A DNA stretch of 64,000 nucleotides. Origin: Paracoccus shandongensis. GTDB taxonomy: Bacteria > Pseudomonadota > Alphaproteobacteria > Rhodobacterales > Rhodobacteraceae. Of the stretch, positions 9,164 through 18,550 are shown in pieces; within the stretch, counting starts at the first letter, position 1; every line of letters starts with the position of its first letter. The DNA lies in NCBI RefSeq assembly GCF_017315735.1, contig NZ_JAFLRK010000003.1:144588-208587 (forward strand), read 5' to 3'. The position numbers and the translations under genes are program-made. Under the pieces are notes generated by a model that was given only the letters and a program-made list of their open reading frames with translations, made no database searches and was not told the DNA's origin.

Positions 9164-9605
9164 TTTGGCCTCAGCAGCCGCCGGTTCAGATGGCAATCCC
9201 CCTCCCAATCCACACCAGCGGGTCGCGGACACCCACGTGGCCGGCGAAAACCTGTTCAGGAACCATTCTGGCTGGCTGTCCCGGCCGCGCATCCCTTGGC
9301 GTCGCAAATCGAGATCCGCTTCCGGGATCTTGCCGGGGAAAGGCTGGTGCTTCTGGAAGAAGGACCTTGCTGAGCGAAGAATATGACGGCTTCCGCAGCA
9401 TCAGCCTTTAGACCTTGCGGCCATAGTCATTACCTGTGTCGGCCTGACGCTGTTGCCTGCCCTGGCCTGTGAGCACCCGCTGAGGCAAGCCGCCACGGCA
9501 GGCCTTGGGTTCACCGATGCCAGCCGCGGCCGCGACGTCCGGCCTTGCTGGCGCAAGACGACGACCCATGGCGCGTTGATGCAAGCCATCGCCCAAGTGA
9601 TCCAC
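9164..9605 (+). pseudogene. LysR-family regulator (OxyR-like) effector domain, decayed
   Basis: Pieces of a LysR substrate-binding domain are readable in shifting frames. EPFWLAVPAAHPLAS and DLAGERLVLLEEGPC lie around 9265-9373, LSEEYDGFRSISL follows in another frame, and a C-terminal piece with GLTLLPALAC and CWRKTTTHGALMQAIAQVI lies around 9445-9605. The order matches OxyR-type LysR proteins. Several frameshifts and in-frame stops make it a pseudogene. Its 5' half was probably lost when the IS6 element rearranged the locus. Confidence 0.5.
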
Positions 9606-9774
9606 CCTAAAAGCATGATGCTGCCTGCTTCAGGCGCAGAGCGGCAACAGCAGGGCCGGGCGAATGAAGCCGGTCTGTGCGGATGCGATCCGCCGGAACC
9701 AGATCATGCCGGCCTTGCCCATCCACCTTCCTGAAGCGGATCACGGCAGGCTTGGCACCGCATCGGGAAAGCCC

Positions 9775-10728
9775 TCACGGGGCGTCTTCGGGCTCATGTC
9801 GTTGGATCGGTGCAACCGCCAGCGGCGTCAAGGGAGCCACCGCAGGTCCGGCAGAGGTCTTTCGCCCGCGCCACAGGATGAACAGGCCCGACAGGACGAT
9901 CAATCCCGATCCCGCCAGCATTCCCGTGGTCAGCGTCTCGCCGAACAGGACGATGCCCAGGGCCGCCCCGAACAGAAGCCGGGTATAGCGGAAGGGCGTG
10001 ACGGCGGATACGTCGCCGGTCCGCATCGCCTTCATCAGGCAGGAATAGGCGGCGACCCCGACAAGGACGGCCCCGGACAACAGCAGGGCCGCGCGCGGGC
10101 CGGGTAGCCGGAACGGTGCGCCCTGCCAAAGGGAAAACACCAGTCCCGCGCAGGCCAGCGCCAGAAACCCGTAAAGGCCCAGCACCGCATAGCCCAGGCT
10201 GCGCGGCGCGGCGCGGCTGGCCAGGTCGCGTCCTGCAAAGCCAAGCATCCCGACAAGCGCCAGCAGCGAAAGGGCCGAAAAGCCCTCGGCGCCCGGACGC
10301 AGGATGACAAGGACGCCGCAAAGGCCAAGGCCGATGGCCAGCCACCGCCTCCAGCCCACCCGCTCGCCAAAGATCACGGCCGCCGAGGCCACCACGACAA
10401 GGGGCGTCGCCTGCAGGATGACCGTTGCGGCCGACAGGGGAGTCAGTGCCAGGGCCAGGCCATAGAACAGCCGCCCGACGATCTCGAAGCACATGCGGAT
10501 GCGCATCACCGGGGAAAGGACATCCGCCGTCACCAAAGCCTTGCCCTGGCTGCGCGCGATCCCTGCGAAGATCGCGGCGCCCCCCAGGCCGAAGATGGTC
10601 AGGATCTGGCCCACCGGCAGAAGATCGGCCACGGCCTTCACGAACGCGTCCTCCACCGCAAAGAGCGCCATCGCGCCGATCATCCAGGCTGCGCCGATGA
10701 CGTTCCGGCGATGACCGCTGTCCGTCAT
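9775..10728 (-). CDS. DMT-superfamily (EamA) membrane transporter
   Basis: The product is a ten-helix drug/metabolite transporter with two EamA repeats. The first begins AAWMIGAMALFAVEDAF and the second carries LLALVGMLGFAGRDL; PFRYTRLLFGAALGIVLFGE near the end is a typical EamA signature. I chose ATG 10728, preceded by AAAAGGA-like bases; an in-frame ATG at 10800, touching the DUF983 stop, would add 24 hydrophilic residues. The Arg-rich C-terminus lies in the cytoplasm. It probably exports small metabolites; the substrate is not predictable. Confidence 0.85.
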   Translation of the reverse strand: MTDSGHRRNVIGAAWMIGAMALFAVEDAFVKAVADLLPVGQILTIFGLGGAAIFAGIARSQGKALVTADVLSPVMRIRMCFEIVGRLFYGLALALTPLSAATVILQATPLVVVASAAVIFGERVGWRRWLAIGLGLCGVLVILRPGAEGFSALSLLALVGMLGFAGRDLASRAAPRSLGYAVLGLYGFLALACAGLVFSLWQGAPFRLPGPRAALLLSGAVLVGVAAYSCLMKAMRTGDVSAVTPFRYTRLLFGAALGIVLFGETLTTGMLAGSGLIVLSGLFILWRGRKTSAGPAVAPLTPLAVAPIQRHEPEDAP

Positions 10729-10800
10729 CGGAAGCGCGTTTTCCTTTTCTGTTGATGGGGCCCCTGTGGTCCGCACTTGTCCCGCCTGGTCCTGGAACAT

Positions 10801-11166
10801 TCAGGCGCCCCGGTCCTGCTCATCATGCGCCCAGAGATAGGCGATGAAGGCGCTCTTGACGAAGCGCAGCAGGACCATGGTGACGATTGCCGTGACCGCG
10901 CCGACAATGACAAGCAGCATCAAAGGGCTTGGCCGGAACACCACCCAGGTGTAGCCCAGAAGCGGGATCAGAAGCAGGAGCATGATGGTCATGGTGAAGA
11001 ACGCCGGCCCGTCTGCCGCCGGAAAGCGCTTGAACTCGACCCCGCAGCTTTCACATTCGGGAATGACGGCAAGATAGCCGCGAAGGATCCTTCCCTCGCC
11101 ACAGTCGGGGCAGCGGTTGAGCAACCCGCGCAGGATGGCGGCTTTTTCATCACGAAGTTCGGTCAT
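10801..11166 (-). CDS. DUF983 zinc-ribbon membrane protein
   Basis: This 121-residue protein matches the DUF983 family: a short cytoplasmic N-terminus, a zinc ribbon formed by CPDCG and CESCG, then two membrane helices (TMTIMLLLLIPLLGYTWVVF and LMLLVIVGAVTAIVTMVLL). The start at 11166 gives the family's normal length and MTELRDEKAAILRGLLNRCP opening. The function is unknown. The EamA gene follows immediately on the same strand, so they may be cotranscribed. Confidence 0.82.
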   Translation of the reverse strand: MTELRDEKAAILRGLLNRCPDCGEGRILRGYLAVIPECESCGVEFKRFPAADGPAFFTMTIMLLLLIPLLGYTWVVFRPSPLMLLVIVGAVTAIVTMVLLRFVKSAFIAYLWAHDEQDRGA

Positions 11167-11343
11167 TGCAGGGGTCCGTCTTGCTGTGCGCCATGCAGTC
11201 TTCCGGGAACTGCAGGGAGATTGTGATGTGCCGGTCGGGGCCTTCCCCCGGGCGCGACGCTTTTGATGAACGGCATGTCCTGCCGGTCCCGAGCGAAGCC
11301 CGGTGCCGGGACAGGCGCAGGCCATGGCGAGGTCCGGATTCTG

Positions 11344-12714
11344 CTAGCCATGCCAGTAGCCCGCCACCAGGGTATTGGCCAAATGGGACAGCGCCGTCCG
11401 AAGCTCCTCCTGGTCGATGGGGCCGCCCAGGCAGATCCGCAGGGCTTCCGGCCGCTCGCCAGAGACCACGAAGGGATCGCTGGGAAGGATGCCGATGCGC
11501 ATCCCCTGCATCCGGGCCACCATGTCAGCCCGGCTTGTTCCCTCGGGCAGCCGCAGCCAGATGTTCAGCGCCTCGGGCTGCCCCTCGACATCGAAGTTCT
11601 TGAGAATGTCCCCCGCAATGGCCTGGCGGGCTGCGGTTTCCGCGCGCACGAAGTCCCGCACAAGGTCGGCCGTTCCATTCTCGATCCAGTGCGTCATGAC
11701 GGCTGCCGACAGCATGGGCGGCATGACCGCGGTCGTCTTCAGCGCCTGGCCAAGCTGATAGGCGCAGCGCGCATCCGGGGCGACCGTGAAGGCCAGGCGC
11801 AGGCCGCCGCCGAAGATCTTGGCCAGTCCTCCGATGAACCAGGTCAGCTCCGGCGCCAGGAAGGCAATCGGCGGCGGCGCCGAGACGGGCAAGGCCCCGC
11901 AGGCGTCATCCTCGATCAGGGGCAGGCCATGCCTGCGCAGAACCGCCGCGATGTCCTGGCGCCGGTTCAGCGGCATCGTGCGCGTGGTGGGATTGTTCAG
12001 GGTGGGGTTGAGATAAAGCGCGCGTGGCCGGTGCGTCCCGATGGCCTGTTCCAGCGCCTCGGGCGTGATCCCGTCGGCATCCTCCTCGAGGCCCACGAGC
12101 CGGCAGCCGCACCGCCGGGCGATGGCCTGGGCGCCCGGATAGGTGATCGCCTCGGACAGCACGACACCGCCATCCCGTGCGATGACGCTCAGGATCGCGA
12201 AGATCGTGGCATTGGTGCCGGGCGTGATTGCGATCCGGTCCGGTTCCACGTCAAGCCCGCGTTGCGCAAGCCATCCGCTTGCGGCCTGACGGTCGATGTC
12301 GGCGCCGACGGGCGACTGGTAGCGCAGCAGGGAGGTCAGGTCGGCGGAAACGGCTGAAAGTCCTTCCCGCATCCTGGCCAGCAAGGCCGGATCCTTCGGC
12401 TCGGGCGGAAGGTTCATCGTCATGTCGATTTCGTCGCCGCGACGGGAAGTGCCGGCGGGGGTGCGTCTGGAGGTGTCCGCAACGAATGTTCCCCGCCCGA
12501 CCTGGCTTTCGATCAGGCCGCGCGACTGCGCCTCGGCGTAACCGCGCGACACGGTTGTCAGGTCGATCTCCAGAAACTCGGCCAGGCGCCGCAAGGGGGG
12601 AAGACGGTCGCCGGGACGAAGCCTTCCTGACTTGATGTCTCCGGCGATGGCATCGGCAAGCCCACGGTAGATGGGACCGGCTTCACTGCTGATCTGAGGG
12701 GTCCAGTCGGACAT
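11344..12714 (-). CDS. MocR/PdxR-type regulator (GntR HTH fused to aminotransferase fold)
   Basis: This 456-residue protein has a GntR winged helix at residues 15-80 (GDRLPPLRRLAEFLEIDLTT) joined to a class-I aminotransferase domain that binds pyridoxal phosphate. The candidate Schiff-base lysine lies in GLAKIFGGGLRLAF and the conserved Asp in EDDACGAL. MSDWTPQ at 12714 is the most natural start; upstream in-frame ATG 12723 is possible. It is divergent from the bd oxidase genes, and direct repeats typical of MocR operators lie between them. Family members control PLP, amino-acid or taurine metabolism or nearby transporters, so its target here is unproven. Confidence 0.88.
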   Translation of the reverse strand: MSDWTPQISSEAGPIYRGLADAIAGDIKSGRLRPGDRLPPLRRLAEFLEIDLTTVSRGYAEAQSRGLIESQVGRGTFVADTSRRTPAGTSRRGDEIDMTMNLPPEPKDPALLARMREGLSAVSADLTSLLRYQSPVGADIDRQAASGWLAQRGLDVEPDRIAITPGTNATIFAILSVIARDGGVVLSEAITYPGAQAIARRCGCRLVGLEEDADGITPEALEQAIGTHRPRALYLNPTLNNPTTRTMPLNRRQDIAAVLRRHGLPLIEDDACGALPVSAPPPIAFLAPELTWFIGGLAKIFGGGLRLAFTVAPDARCAYQLGQALKTTAVMPPMLSAAVMTHWIENGTADLVRDFVRAETAARQAIAGDILKNFDVEGQPEALNIWLRLPEGTSRADMVARMQGMRIGILPSDPFVVSGERPEALRICLGGPIDQEELRTALSHLANTLVAGYWHG

Positions 12715-13065
12715 GGATGGCATCAACTCCGGAAGGAAGAAGGGCAAGGTCTATATAAAGATCAATTTACGCCTGCGCCAATACATACGATGCGGCAATT
12801 GACCGCATACATTTGAACCATACATTCATGTAGGTGTTGGCACATGAGCAACGACGTGCGGGCACGACGCCAATGCGACCGCAGATCATCCCTTTTGACC
12901 CGTCCAGGATTGTCGGCGCAAGGACGGCAGTCCCGCGTGGACTGACCAGACCAAAGCTGGCACAATCCGCCTGCCGTGCCCGCGACGTTCCAGAAGCTGC
13001 GCCTGATCCGGCCATGGCTGGATCACCCTCCCCGATCCGCCAACGGATCTGCTTACGAGGCACCC
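12715..13065. other. Divergent regulatory region between MocR regulator and bd oxidase
   Basis: No gene was found in these 351 bases. The left third is A/T-rich (around 12750-12830) and holds the ATACAT repeats listed separately; a TATATAAAG stretch at 12752-12760 could contribute to the regulator's promoter. I found no convincing FNR-type TTGAT-N4-ATCAA site, which would have been expected if oxygen directly controlled the oxidase. Confidence 0.5.
12781..12825. promoter_or_regulatory. Three ATACAT direct repeats, candidate MocR operator
   Basis: ATACAT occurs at 12781, 12807 and 12820, that is with spacings of 26 and 13 bases, and the last two sit in a similar longer context (CATACATTT and CATACATTC). 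MocR/PdxR regulators are known to bind direct repeats in the intergenic region next to their own gene, so this is a plausible binding site. Confidence 0.45.
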
Positions 13066-14487
13066 ATGTTCGAGAGCTTTGACGCAATCACCCTCGCGCG
13101 GATCCAGTTCGCGTTCACCGTTTCCTTCCACTTCCTGTTCCCGGCATTTTCGATCGGCCTTGCAAGCTTTCTGGCCGTCCTTGAAGGCCTCTGGCTGTGG
13201 ACGGGGCGCGATGTCTATCTGACCCTGTTCCGCTATTGGCTGAAGATCTTCGCCATCGTCTTCGCCATGGGCGTCGTGTCGGGCATCGTCATGTCCTATC
13301 AGTTCGGCACGAACTGGGCGGTCTTCTCGGACCGGGCGGGCACCGTTGTCGGGCCGCTCATGGCCTATGAGGTTCTGACGGCCTTCTTCCTGGAGGCGGG
13401 CTTCCTGGGCGTGATGCTGTTCGGGATGAAGCGCGTCGGAAAGGGCCTGCACTTCACCGCGACGCTCATGGTGGCACTGGGCACCTTCATCTCGGCCTTC
13501 TGGATCCTGTCGGCGAACAGCTGGATGCAGACGCCCGTGGGCTACAGCATCAACGCGGCGGGCCAGTTCGTTCCCGACGACTGGTGGGCCATCGTGTTCA
13601 ACCCCAGCTTCCCCTACCGCCTCGTCCACACGGTCCTGGGCGCCTATCTTACCACCGCCTTCATCGTCGGCGCCGTCGGGGCATGGCACCTGCTGAAGGA
13701 CCGCGGCAATCCCGGTGCGCGGACCATGTTCTCGATGGCGATGTGGATGGCCGCGCTGGTGGCGCCTGTGCAGGCTGTCGTGGGCGACTTTCACGGGCTG
13801 AACACGCTGGAACACCAGCCCGCCAAGGTCATGGCCATGGAAGGGCATTACGAAAGCCATCCCGACGGCGCACCCTTCTATCTTTTCGGCATTCCCGACC
13901 AGCAGGCCGGAGAGATCCGTTATCCCGTCGCGATCCCGAAGGTGTCCTCGCTGATCCTCAAGCATGATCTGAACGCGCCCCTGGACGGGCTTGACACGAT
14001 CCCGCGCGAGAACTGGCCGCCGGTTCCCATCGTCTTCTGGTCCTTCCGCACCATGGTCGGCCTTGGGCTTCTGATGATCGCGCTCGGCGCGCTCAGCCTG
14101 ATCGCGCGCTGGCGCGGCACGCTGTACCAATGGCCGCTTCTGCACCGCTTCGCCGTCCTCATGGGGCCTTCGGGGTCGATCGCGGTGCTGGCGGGCTGGA
14201 TCACCACCGAGGTGGGCCGGCAGCCCTTCACCGTCTATGGCCTTCTGCGGACCGCCGAATCCGCCTCGCCCCTGGACGCGCCGGCGGTGGCCGCGTCGCT
14301 TCTGGCCTTTGTGGTCGTCTACTTCGCCGTCTTCGGGGTGGGGATCTGGTATCTGCTCCGCCTCATGTCCGCCGCGCCCCATGCCGGCGAGCCTGAAACC
14401 GAGGCTGGCCTTGACCGTCCCATCCGCACGGCCGGCATCACCCCGGCACCCGCCGTCATCGCCGAAGCCAGGGAGGGCCGGACATGA
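13066..14487 (+). CDS. cioA: Cytochrome bd-type quinol oxidase subunit I, CIO type
   Basis: This 473-residue, multi-helix inner-membrane subunit carries the haems and the quinol site, oxidising ubiquinol and reducing O2 to water without pumping protons. It starts LARIQFAFTVSFHFLFP, with the family's early His ligand region. The motif GWITTEVGRQPF matches the GWxxxEVGRQP(W/F) haem region. The quinol loop is short, which is characteristic of cyanide-insensitive oxidases (CioA) rather than E. coli CydA. ATG 13066 follows ACGAGG; an upstream in-frame start at 12976 would add a non-homologous leader. The stop overlaps the subunit II start. Confidence 0.94.
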   Translation: MFESFDAITLARIQFAFTVSFHFLFPAFSIGLASFLAVLEGLWLWTGRDVYLTLFRYWLKIFAIVFAMGVVSGIVMSYQFGTNWAVFSDRAGTVVGPLMAYEVLTAFFLEAGFLGVMLFGMKRVGKGLHFTATLMVALGTFISAFWILSANSWMQTPVGYSINAAGQFVPDDWWAIVFNPSFPYRLVHTVLGAYLTTAFIVGAVGAWHLLKDRGNPGARTMFSMAMWMAALVAPVQAVVGDFHGLNTLEHQPAKVMAMEGHYESHPDGAPFYLFGIPDQQAGEIRYPVAIPKVSSLILKHDLNAPLDGLDTIPRENWPPVPIVFWSFRTMVGLGLLMIALGALSLIARWRGTLYQWPLLHRFAVLMGPSGSIAVLAGWITTEVGRQPFTVYGLLRTAESASPLDAPAVAASLLAFVVVYFAVFGVGIWYLLRLMSAAPHAGEPETEAGLDRPIRTAGITPAPAVIAEAREGRT

Positions 14488-15491
14488 TCTACAACATCGA
14501 CCTCGCGACCATCTGGGCCTTCATCATCGCGTTTGCTGTCTTCGCCTATGTGGTCATGGACGGCTTCGACCTGGGCATCGGCATCCTCTTTCCCACGCTG
14601 GAGGTCGGCCGGGAACGCGACACGGCCATGAACTCGGTGGCGCCCGTGTGGGACGGCAACGAAACCTGGCTTGTCCTGGGCGGCGGCGGCCTTCTGGCCG
14701 TCTTCCCGCTGGCTTACGGCGTCATTCTGTCGGCGCTCTACATTCCGATCATCGTCATGCTTCTGGCCCTGATCTTCCGGGGCGTCGCCTTCGAGTTCCG
14801 CTGGCGCGATCCGAACCATCGCCGGACCTGGGACATCGCCTTCGCCGGGGGATCGCTGGTGGCGGCCCTTGCCCAGGGGATCACGCTGGGCGCGCTTCTC
14901 CAGGGGATCCGGGTCGAGGGCCGGGCCTATGCCGGTGGCTGGTGGGACTGGTTCACGCCGTTCAGCGTCTTTGTGGGCGGCAGCGTCGTCGTGGCCTATG
15001 CCATGCTGGGGGCGACCTGGCTGATCATGCGGACCGAAGGACCGCTTCAGGACCACGCCTTCCGCCATGCACGCAGGCTTGCGCCCCTGACCATCGGCGC
15101 CATCGTGGTGGTCAGCGCGGCCACCCCCTTCCTTGAACAGGAATACTGGCAGCGCTGGTTCCAGATGCCGGGCGTGATCGCGGCGGCGCAGGTGCCGCTG
15201 CTGATCGCGGTGGGCACGGTGCTTCTTTTCCGCAGCCTCGCGCAGCGCCATGAACGCGCCCCGTTCCTGCTGACGCTGGCGCTGTTCCTTTTGTGCTTTG
15301 TCGGGCTTGGCGTCAGCATCTTTCCCGACATCGTGCCGGGCGCGATCACCATCGCGCAGGCGGCGGCACCCGAAAGCAGCCTGATCTTCGTGCTGGTGGG
15401 CGCCGCGGTCCTGATCCCGCTGATCCTCGCCTATACGGCGTGGTCCTATTGGGTCTTCCGGGGAAAGGCAGGCCATGAAGGCTATCACTGA
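14484..15491 (+). CDS. cioB: Cytochrome bd-type quinol oxidase subunit II, CIO type
   Basis: The 335-residue CydB/CioB subunit opens with the family pattern FVVMDGFDLGIGILFP-like (here YVVMDGFDLGIGILFP) and has the APVWDGNETWLVLGGGGLLA segment near residue 52. Eight or more hydrophobic helices follow. It pairs with the upstream subunit I; the two genes overlap by four bases (ATGA). A small DUF2474 gene starts inside its last codons, giving a three-gene oxidase operon. Confidence 0.95.
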   Translation: MIYNIDLATIWAFIIAFAVFAYVVMDGFDLGIGILFPTLEVGRERDTAMNSVAPVWDGNETWLVLGGGGLLAVFPLAYGVILSALYIPIIVMLLALIFRGVAFEFRWRDPNHRRTWDIAFAGGSLVAALAQGITLGALLQGIRVEGRAYAGGWWDWFTPFSVFVGGSVVVAYAMLGATWLIMRTEGPLQDHAFRHARRLAPLTIGAIVVVSAATPFLEQEYWQRWFQMPGVIAAAQVPLLIAVGTVLLFRSLAQRHERAPFLLTLALFLLCFVGLGVSIFPDIVPGAITIAQAAAPESSLIFVLVGAAVLIPLILAYTAWSYWVFRGKAGHEGYH

Positions 15492-15603
15492 TCGCCCCCC
15501 TTTGCTTCGGCGCCTTCTGTGGTTCGTGGGCCTTTGGGCGGGCGGGGTCCTGTCCGTGACGCTGGTCGGCGCCCTGATCCGCTGGTGGCTGCTGGGCGGC
15601 TGA
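15475..15603 (+). CDS. DUF2474 small membrane subunit of the CIO oxidase
   Basis: This 42-residue reading frame starts at ATG 15475, inside the last 17 bases of the subunit II gene, and ends at TGA 15601-15603. It has a basic N-terminus, then one membrane helix (LLWFVGLWAGGVLSVTLVGA) and a short tail ending RWWLLGG. Small single-helix proteins of this kind (DUF2474, analogous to CydX) follow cioAB and stabilise the oxidase complex. The position, size and overlap support this call. Confidence 0.82.
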   Translation: MKAITDRPPLLRRLLWFVGLWAGGVLSVTLVGALIRWWLLGG

Positions 15604-15709
15604 CATCCCCCCAAGAAGCACCTGAACCCGGCATGACTGCCGGCAATCCCGGCGGGCCGCCCTTTGGCGGGGCCGTCGCCCGAACCCTTGACCGCACAAG
15701 AAACGCATC

Positions 15710-16808
15710 ATGACCCATTCCGACACGCAATCCCTGTTCGCCGCGCACGAGCCTGTCTTTCCGCGCCGGGTGAAGGGCCGTTTCCGCAACCTCAAATGGG
15801 TCATCATGGCGGTGACCCTGGGGATCTATTACCTGCTGCCCTGGATCCGCTGGGACCGGGGTCCGGAACTGCCTGACCAGGCCGTGCTGGTGGACCTGGC
15901 GGGGCGGCGGTTCTTCTTCTTCTGGATCGAGATCTGGCCGCACGAGTTCTATCTTGTCGCCGGTCTGCTCATCATGGCGGGGTTGGGGCTGTTCCTGTTT
16001 ACCTCGGTGCTGGGGCGGGTCTGGTGCGGCTATGCCTGCCCGCAGACGGTCTGGACGGACCTGTTCATCCTGACCGAACGCTGGGTCGAGGGCGACCGGA
16101 ACGCCCGCGTCCGGCTGTGGAACGCGCCCTGGGACGCGCGCAAGCTGCGCCTGCGGCTGACCAAGTGGACGATCTGGCTTGCCATCGCGGTGGGGACGGG
16201 CGGGGCCTGGATCTTCTATTTCGCCGACGCGCCGACATTGCTGCGGGCCTTTGTGACAGGACAGGCGCATCCCGTGGCCTATGCGACGGTTGCCGCGCGG
16301 CCTGATCAGCTATTTCACGCTGGAGGACGAGCGCAGGGAACGCGCGGGCAAGCAGGCCAGGGCCGTCTGGACGCATATCGTCCGGCCTCGCACCATCCTG
16401 TATGCGTCGATCTGGTCGGCGGTGGGGATCGGCCTTGTTGCCGCGCTGTTCCTGCGGCCCGAGATCGAGGTTTCTGTCTCGCCCATCCGCAATCCGGTCC
16501 ATGTGACCCTGTCGGACGGGACGATCCGCAATGTCTATGACCTGCGCATCCGCAACAAGCACGGGGAAGCAAGACGCTTCGCGGTCAACTATTCGTCCGA
16601 CAGGCCCTTCGCCATCGTGGTCGAAGGCGCAAGGGACGGCGTGATCACCGTCCCGGCCGACCGCACCGGCGAGGCCCGCGTCTATGTCCAGGCGTCCCCC
16701 GGCAGTCCGGCGGCAAGGCAGGACAGGACCGACCTGCACCTGTTTGTCACCGACCTTGCGGATGCCGGGCACGCCGGGGCCGACACGGTGTTTCATGGGG
16801 CTGATTGA
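15710..16808 (+). pseudogene. ccoG: ccoG (rdxB/fixG) with internal deletion
   Basis: CcoG is a membrane iron-sulfur protein needed for copper handling in cbb3 oxidase assembly, normally about 470-480 residues. The N-terminal part is intact to about residue 195 (helices, and VWCGYACPQTVWTDLF). At about 16290 the frame breaks and homology resumes, one frame over, at PRGLISYFTLEDERRER and continues to the normal C-terminal domain. Roughly 110 residues are missing, including the segment that should hold both [4Fe-4S] ferredoxin motifs. It cannot make a functional protein. It lies between the bd oxidase and hemA. Confidence 0.85.
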
Positions 16809-16862
16809 GACGGCCCCTCAACCCCGAACCCTCTGTACACATCCCCTTCGCAGGAGCGGATC

Positions 16863-18017
16863 ATGGATCCCTTTTCCCACTTCGAAGCCCTTCTGGCCGA
16901 AACGCGCCTTGACGGACGCTATCGGACCTTTATCGATCTTGAGCGGATCGTCGGCGGTTTCCCCAAGGCCCTGTGGCACCGGCCGGATGGCCAAAGCCGC
17001 GAAGTGACCGTCTGGTGCAGCAACGACTATCTTGGCATGGGGCATAATCCCGATGTCCTGTCGTCCATGCACGAAGCCCTGCTGCATTCCGGCGCGGGCA
17101 CGGGCGGAACGCGCAACATCTCGGGCACCAACCACCAGCATGTGGCCCTGGAGGCGGAGCTGGCGGATCTTCACGGCAAGGAAGCGGCGCTGCTGTTCAC
17201 CTCGGGATGGATTTCCAACCTGGCTGCCCTGGGGACGCTGGGGCGGCTGCTTCCCGGTTGCGCCGTCTTCTCGGATGCGCTCAACCACAACTCGATGATC
17301 GAAGGCATCCGGCGCTCGGGCGCCGAGAAGTTCATCTTCCGCCACAACGATGTCGCCCATCTCGAGGAGTTGCTGCGCTCTGTCGCCCCGGATCGCCCCA
17401 AGATCATCGCCTTCGAAAGTGTCTATTCCATGGACGGCGACGTGGCCCCCATCGCCGCGATCTGCGATCTCGCGGACCGATACGGCGCCATCACCTATCT
17501 GGACGAGGTTCATGCCGTCGGCATGTACGGCCGGACCGGCGCCGGCGTGGCCGAGCGCGAAGGGGTCGCCAACCGGATCACCATCGTGGAAGGGACGCTT
17601 GCCAAGGCCTTCGGGGTCATGGGCGGCTATGTGGCGGGACCGGCCTTGCTGGTGGATGTCATCCGCAGCTTCGCGGACAGCTTCATCTTCACCACCTCGC
17701 TTTGCCCGCACCTGGCTGCCGGTGCGGCCGCCGCCGTCCGGCATCTCAAGGCCGACAGCGCGTTGCGGGACCGCCAGCAGGCCGCCGTCGCCCGTGCGAA
17801 GGGCTTGCTCGAGGCCGAAGGCTTCGCCCTGGCCCCCACGCAGAGCCATATCCTGCCGGTCCTGATCGGCGACGCCCACCTGTGCCGGCAGACAAGCGAG
17901 TTCCTGCTGGAACGCCATGGCATCTATGTCCAGCCGATCAACTATCCCACGGTCGCGCGCGGGCAGGAACGCCTGCGGACGACCGAACACCCACAGAAGC
18001 GTTCAAAGATGAACTGA
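16863..18017 (+). CDS. hemA: 5-aminolevulinate synthase, C-terminus altered by frameshift
   Basis: This PLP enzyme condenses glycine and succinyl-CoA to 5-aminolevulinate, the first step of haem synthesis in alphaproteobacteria. Family hallmarks are present: [39 protein letters not shown], and the PLP lysine in [13 protein letters not shown]. Near 17980 one base seems missing. The encoded tail ends [10 protein letters not shown], whereas the next frame reads [16 protein letters not shown] to a stop at 18037, the expected ending. The core is complete, so activity may survive. It is probably one of two ALA synthases in the genome. Confidence 0.88.
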   Translation: MDPFSHFEALLAETRLDGRYRTFIDLERIVGGFPKALWHRPDGQSREVTVWCSNDYLGMGHNPDVLSSMHEALLHSGAGTGGTRNISGTNHQHVALEAELADLHGKEAALLFTSGWISNLAALGTLGRLLPGCAVFSDALNHNSMIEGIRRSGAEKFIFRHNDVAHLEELLRSVAPDRPKIIAFESVYSMDGDVAPIAAICDLADRYGAITYLDEVHAVGMYGRTGAGVAEREGVANRITIVEGTLAKAFGVMGGYVAGPALLVDVIRSFADSFIFTTSLCPHLAAGAAAAVRHLKADSALRDRQQAAVARAKGLLEAEGFALAPTQSHILPVLIGDAHLCRQTSEFLLERHGIYVQPINYPTVARGQERLRTTEHPQKRSKMN

Positions 18018-18079
18018 TAACACTGGAGGCGCAATGACGAACCCTGCCCTGCAGGACTGGTGCATTCAGAGTGGAGCCT

Positions 18080-18450
18080 TGTCTGGTAGATCGCCTCATG
18101 GCAGAGCCGGTGCGGGGCACCAGGTTCGATCCTGAGCCGTCCTGCAATCTGTTCGGGAGACCAGCCTTCCTGAAGGCAGCGGATCACTTCGGCGCGCAAG
18201 TCCGGAAGATGCTCGAGCTTGCGCCGGCGGAACGCCTGCGGTCGGCCTGGGACTGAGCCGTCACATGCCAGTAGCCATCAGCCTGCGGGACATCCTTGTC
18301 ATGCCACCAGTTGCGCTTGACTTCGCGGGTGATGGTCGAGCGACTGCGGCCGAGCATCTGCGCAATCTTCGCCTTTGGCGCCTTGTCCTGCAACATCCGC
18401 GATATCGCACGGCGTTCGTCCAGCGTCAGGTTGGTGAAAGAGCGCCTCAT
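18080..18450 (-). pseudogene. IS30-family transposase, N-terminal remnant
   Basis: The minus strand encodes the IS30 N-terminal helix-turn-helix region: MRRSFTNLTLDERRAISRML, then KAKIAQMLGRSRSTITREVK. After a one-base frameshift near 18215-18240 it continues as LEHLPDLRAEVIRCLQEGWS and PEQIAGRLRIEPG...CHEAIYQ. Homology stops near 18080 and the whole catalytic domain is missing. An IS3-type element lies 24 bases upstream of its start. Confidence 0.75.
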
Positions 18451-18550
18451 CACATCCTCCTGAATAGCTTCAATGGAGTGACCCCCTCGGGCTGGACCAC
18501 AGGACCCTGAAAAACTGATACGCTGGACGGGCCTTGATCGGAGAAGGCCC

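Noticed and set aside
12715..13065. FNR/CRP-type oxygen-sensor box upstream of the bd oxidase
   Set aside because: TTGAC and GATCAA fragments exist but not as a TTGAT-N4-ATCAA palindrome.
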